Assembly: GCF_900099815.1 (NCBI RefSeq) | Contig: NZ_FNCW01000006.1 | Coordinates: 124,001-188,000 of the forward strand | Direction of reading: 5' to 3' | Length of the DNA: 64,000 nucleotides | Origin: Psychroflexus sediminis | GTDB lineage: Bacteria > Bacteroidota > Bacteroidia > Flavobacteriales > Flavobacteriaceae | Shown: positions 62,969-64,000 of the stretch, piece by piece | Layout of the letters: each line of letters opens with the position of its first letter | Position numbering within the stretch: position 1 is the stretch's first letter | Translations under genes and position numbers: made by a program | Notes under the pieces: generated by a model | What the model was told of the DNA's origin: nothing | Seen by the model: only the letters and a program-made list of their open reading frames with translations | The model's database searches: none

Positions 62969-64000
62969 TTAGTCCGGTGATTTGAGTTTTTCCGCTTTAA
63001 AAGGCCTGACGATAAGCCTTGCAGCTCTGTCATAATTGATATAACTATAGGTCCAATTGAAAAAGGTTACAATCCTGTTTCTAAAGCCCACTAAAAACAA
63101 CAGGTGAATAAACATCCATATAAACCAGGCAAAAGCTCCTCCAAACTTGATGTTTTTTAAATCTACTACAGCCTTATTTCTACCCACAGTGGCCATAGTT
63201 CCCTTGTCATAATAATCAAAAGGCATAAGACTTTCTTTATTTATAATTCTCACTAAATTTTTAGCCAGATGTTTACCCTGCTGAATAGCAGGCTGAGCCA
63301 CCATGGGATGGCCTTTAGGATAATCTTCGCTTTTCATCAGAGCAATATCACCGATAGCAAAAACATTCTCGTAACCTTCTATTTGATTGAAGGTATTTAC
63401 ATTATAGCGATTTGTTTTTTCCATTAAAGCTCCATTCTTAAGTCCGTCTATCGCAGCTCCGGTTACGCCCGCACTCCATATAAACGTGTCACAATGAAAA
63501 GACAGGTCTTCCTTATCGGTTTTTACAATTTGGTCCTTATAAGAATCAACAAAGGTATTGAGATGGATTTTCACGCCAAGTTCCTCCAGGTATTTCTGAG
63601 CATTGGCAGAGGAGGTATCACTCATAGGAGGGAGAACTTTATCCAAACCTTCAATCAAATGAATATGAATTTCCTCTGGATCAATATCTTGGTAATCCTT
63701 AGGAACCACATTTCTTCTCAGTTCAGCTATAGCTCCACTGAGTTCTACACCAGTCGGACCAGCTCCAGCGATTACAAAATTCAAAAGAGACTTTCTTTTT
63801 TCAGGATCATCTGTAATGGTGGCCTCTTCTAAATTTTCCAGAATTAAACTTCTTAAGTTTAAAGCCTGTGGCACGGTTTTCATCCAGATCGCATTATCCT
63901 CAACGCTTTTGTTTCCGAAGAAATTGGTTTTAGAACCCGTGGCGATGACAAGATAATCGTAGGTGATCTCCCCGATATTGGTTTCGACCAGTTGCTTTTT
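62969..64000 (-). CDS. Type II NADH:quinone oxidoreductase (NDH-2), 5' end outside window
   Basis: The reading frame stays open to the window edge, so the visible 343 codons lack the start; an internal ATG at 63883 is not the true beginning. Visible blocks: DYLVIATGSKTNFFG (FAD-domain link), NFVIAGAGPTGVELSGAIAELRR (NADH-binding GxGxxG), YENVFAIGDIALMK (second FAD motif), and VAQPAIQQGKHLAKNL, the quinone-site signature. The C-terminus has the amphipathic membrane anchor (AFAWFIWMFIHLLFLVGFRNRIVTFFNW). It passes electrons from NADH to quinone without pumping protons, at the cytoplasmic face. Confidence 0.92.
   Translation of the reverse strand, partial: KKQLVETNIGEITYDYLVIATGSKTNFFGNKSVEDNAIWMKTVPQALNLRSLILENLEEATITDDPEKRKSLLNFVIAGAGPTGVELSGAIAELRRNVVPKDYQDIDPEEIHIHLIEGLDKVLPPMSDTSSANAQKYLEELGVKIHLNTFVDSYKDQIVKTDKEDLSFHCDTFIWSAGVTGAAIDGLKNGALMEKTNRYNVNTFNQIEGYENVFAIGDIALMKSEDYPKGHPMVAQPAIQQGKHLAKNLVRIINKESLMPFDYYDKGTMATVGRNKAVVDLKNIKFGGAFAWFIWMFIHLLFLVGFRNRIVTFFNWTYSYINYDRAARLIVRPFKAEKLKSPD

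Noticed and set aside
1-64000. tRNA, rRNA, CRISPR arrays, insertion sequences, integrases
   Set aside because: Searched by eye on both strands; no cloverleaf T-arm patterns, array-like repeats or transposase motifs found. Small RNAs without conserved sequence could be missed.

Overview
The window looks like a chromosome segment of a low-GC, probably marine or aquatic Flavobacteriaceae (Bacteroidetes). This is inferred from the gliding/T9SS pair (a giant SprB-repeat adhesin plus PorP/SprF), Bacteroidetes-type promoters (TTG, about 20 nt, TAnnTTTG), the absence of obvious Shine-Dalgarno sequences, and family-typical genes (GlmU-like TIGR03991-type protein, TlpA lipoprotein, several secreted metallopeptidases). 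I see no phage, insertion sequence, CRISPR array, rRNA or tRNA, so most of it reads as ordinary chromosomal backbone.

Layout. 1-5.4 kb: partial acyl-CoA dehydrogenase, GlmU-like sugar nucleotide protein, panB and a TamA-like outer-membrane barrel. 5.3-10.4 kb: TamB; its 3' end overlaps the tamA-like start, making an envelope-assembly pair. 10.5-19.3 kb: acyl-CoA carboxylase beta subunit, M16 protease, RluA pseudouridine synthase, ddl, coaD, a DsrE-like protein and an M20 amidohydrolase. 19.6-25.1 kb: TonB-dependent receptor, M14 carboxypeptidase, Nudix, pyrE and an SRPBCC protein. 25.2-32.8 kb: a 1323-residue hybrid histidine kinase, a sterol-desaturase-type hydroxylase and a second M14 peptidase. 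32.8-38.2 kb: an ECF sigma / membrane anti-sigma-like / DUF4097-like operon, a DJ-1/PfpI protein, an NAD(P)-binding protein, a methyltransferase and a small exported protein. 38.5-46.5 kb: the T9SS adhesin and SprF. 46.6-53.5 kb: hemolysin III, lipA-gap, an HD phosphohydrolase-cmk pair and a thiolase. 53.5-64 kb: an NlpC/P60 peptidase, a metallophosphoesterase-barrel fusion, an HD-PycTM (Pycsar-effector-like) protein, a large GAF protein, a TlpA-type lipoprotein and a partial type II NADH dehydrogenase.

How the genes work together. Envelope construction dominates: tamA/tamB, ddl, GlmU-like, the NlpC/P60 peptidase, the PgpH-like HD protein and the phosphoesterase-barrel. A second theme is protein and peptide scavenging (TonB receptor, M16, M14 twice, M20). 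Core metabolism is scattered between these (panB and coaD of CoA biosynthesis, pyrE, cmk, lipA, gap, thiolase, acyl-CoA carboxylase).

The most interesting locus is 58050-59231. It encodes an HD phosphohydrolase domain fused to a membrane domain resembling the Pycsar anti-phage effector PycTM, with no pyrimidine cyclase beside it. Other notable structure: four tandem 98-residue modules in the giant adhesin; a degenerate second receiver in the hybrid kinase; a pyrE promoter that overlaps the divergent Nudix start and predicts a nearly leaderless pyrE mRNA; and a terminator hairpin ending four bases before a methyltransferase start codon.
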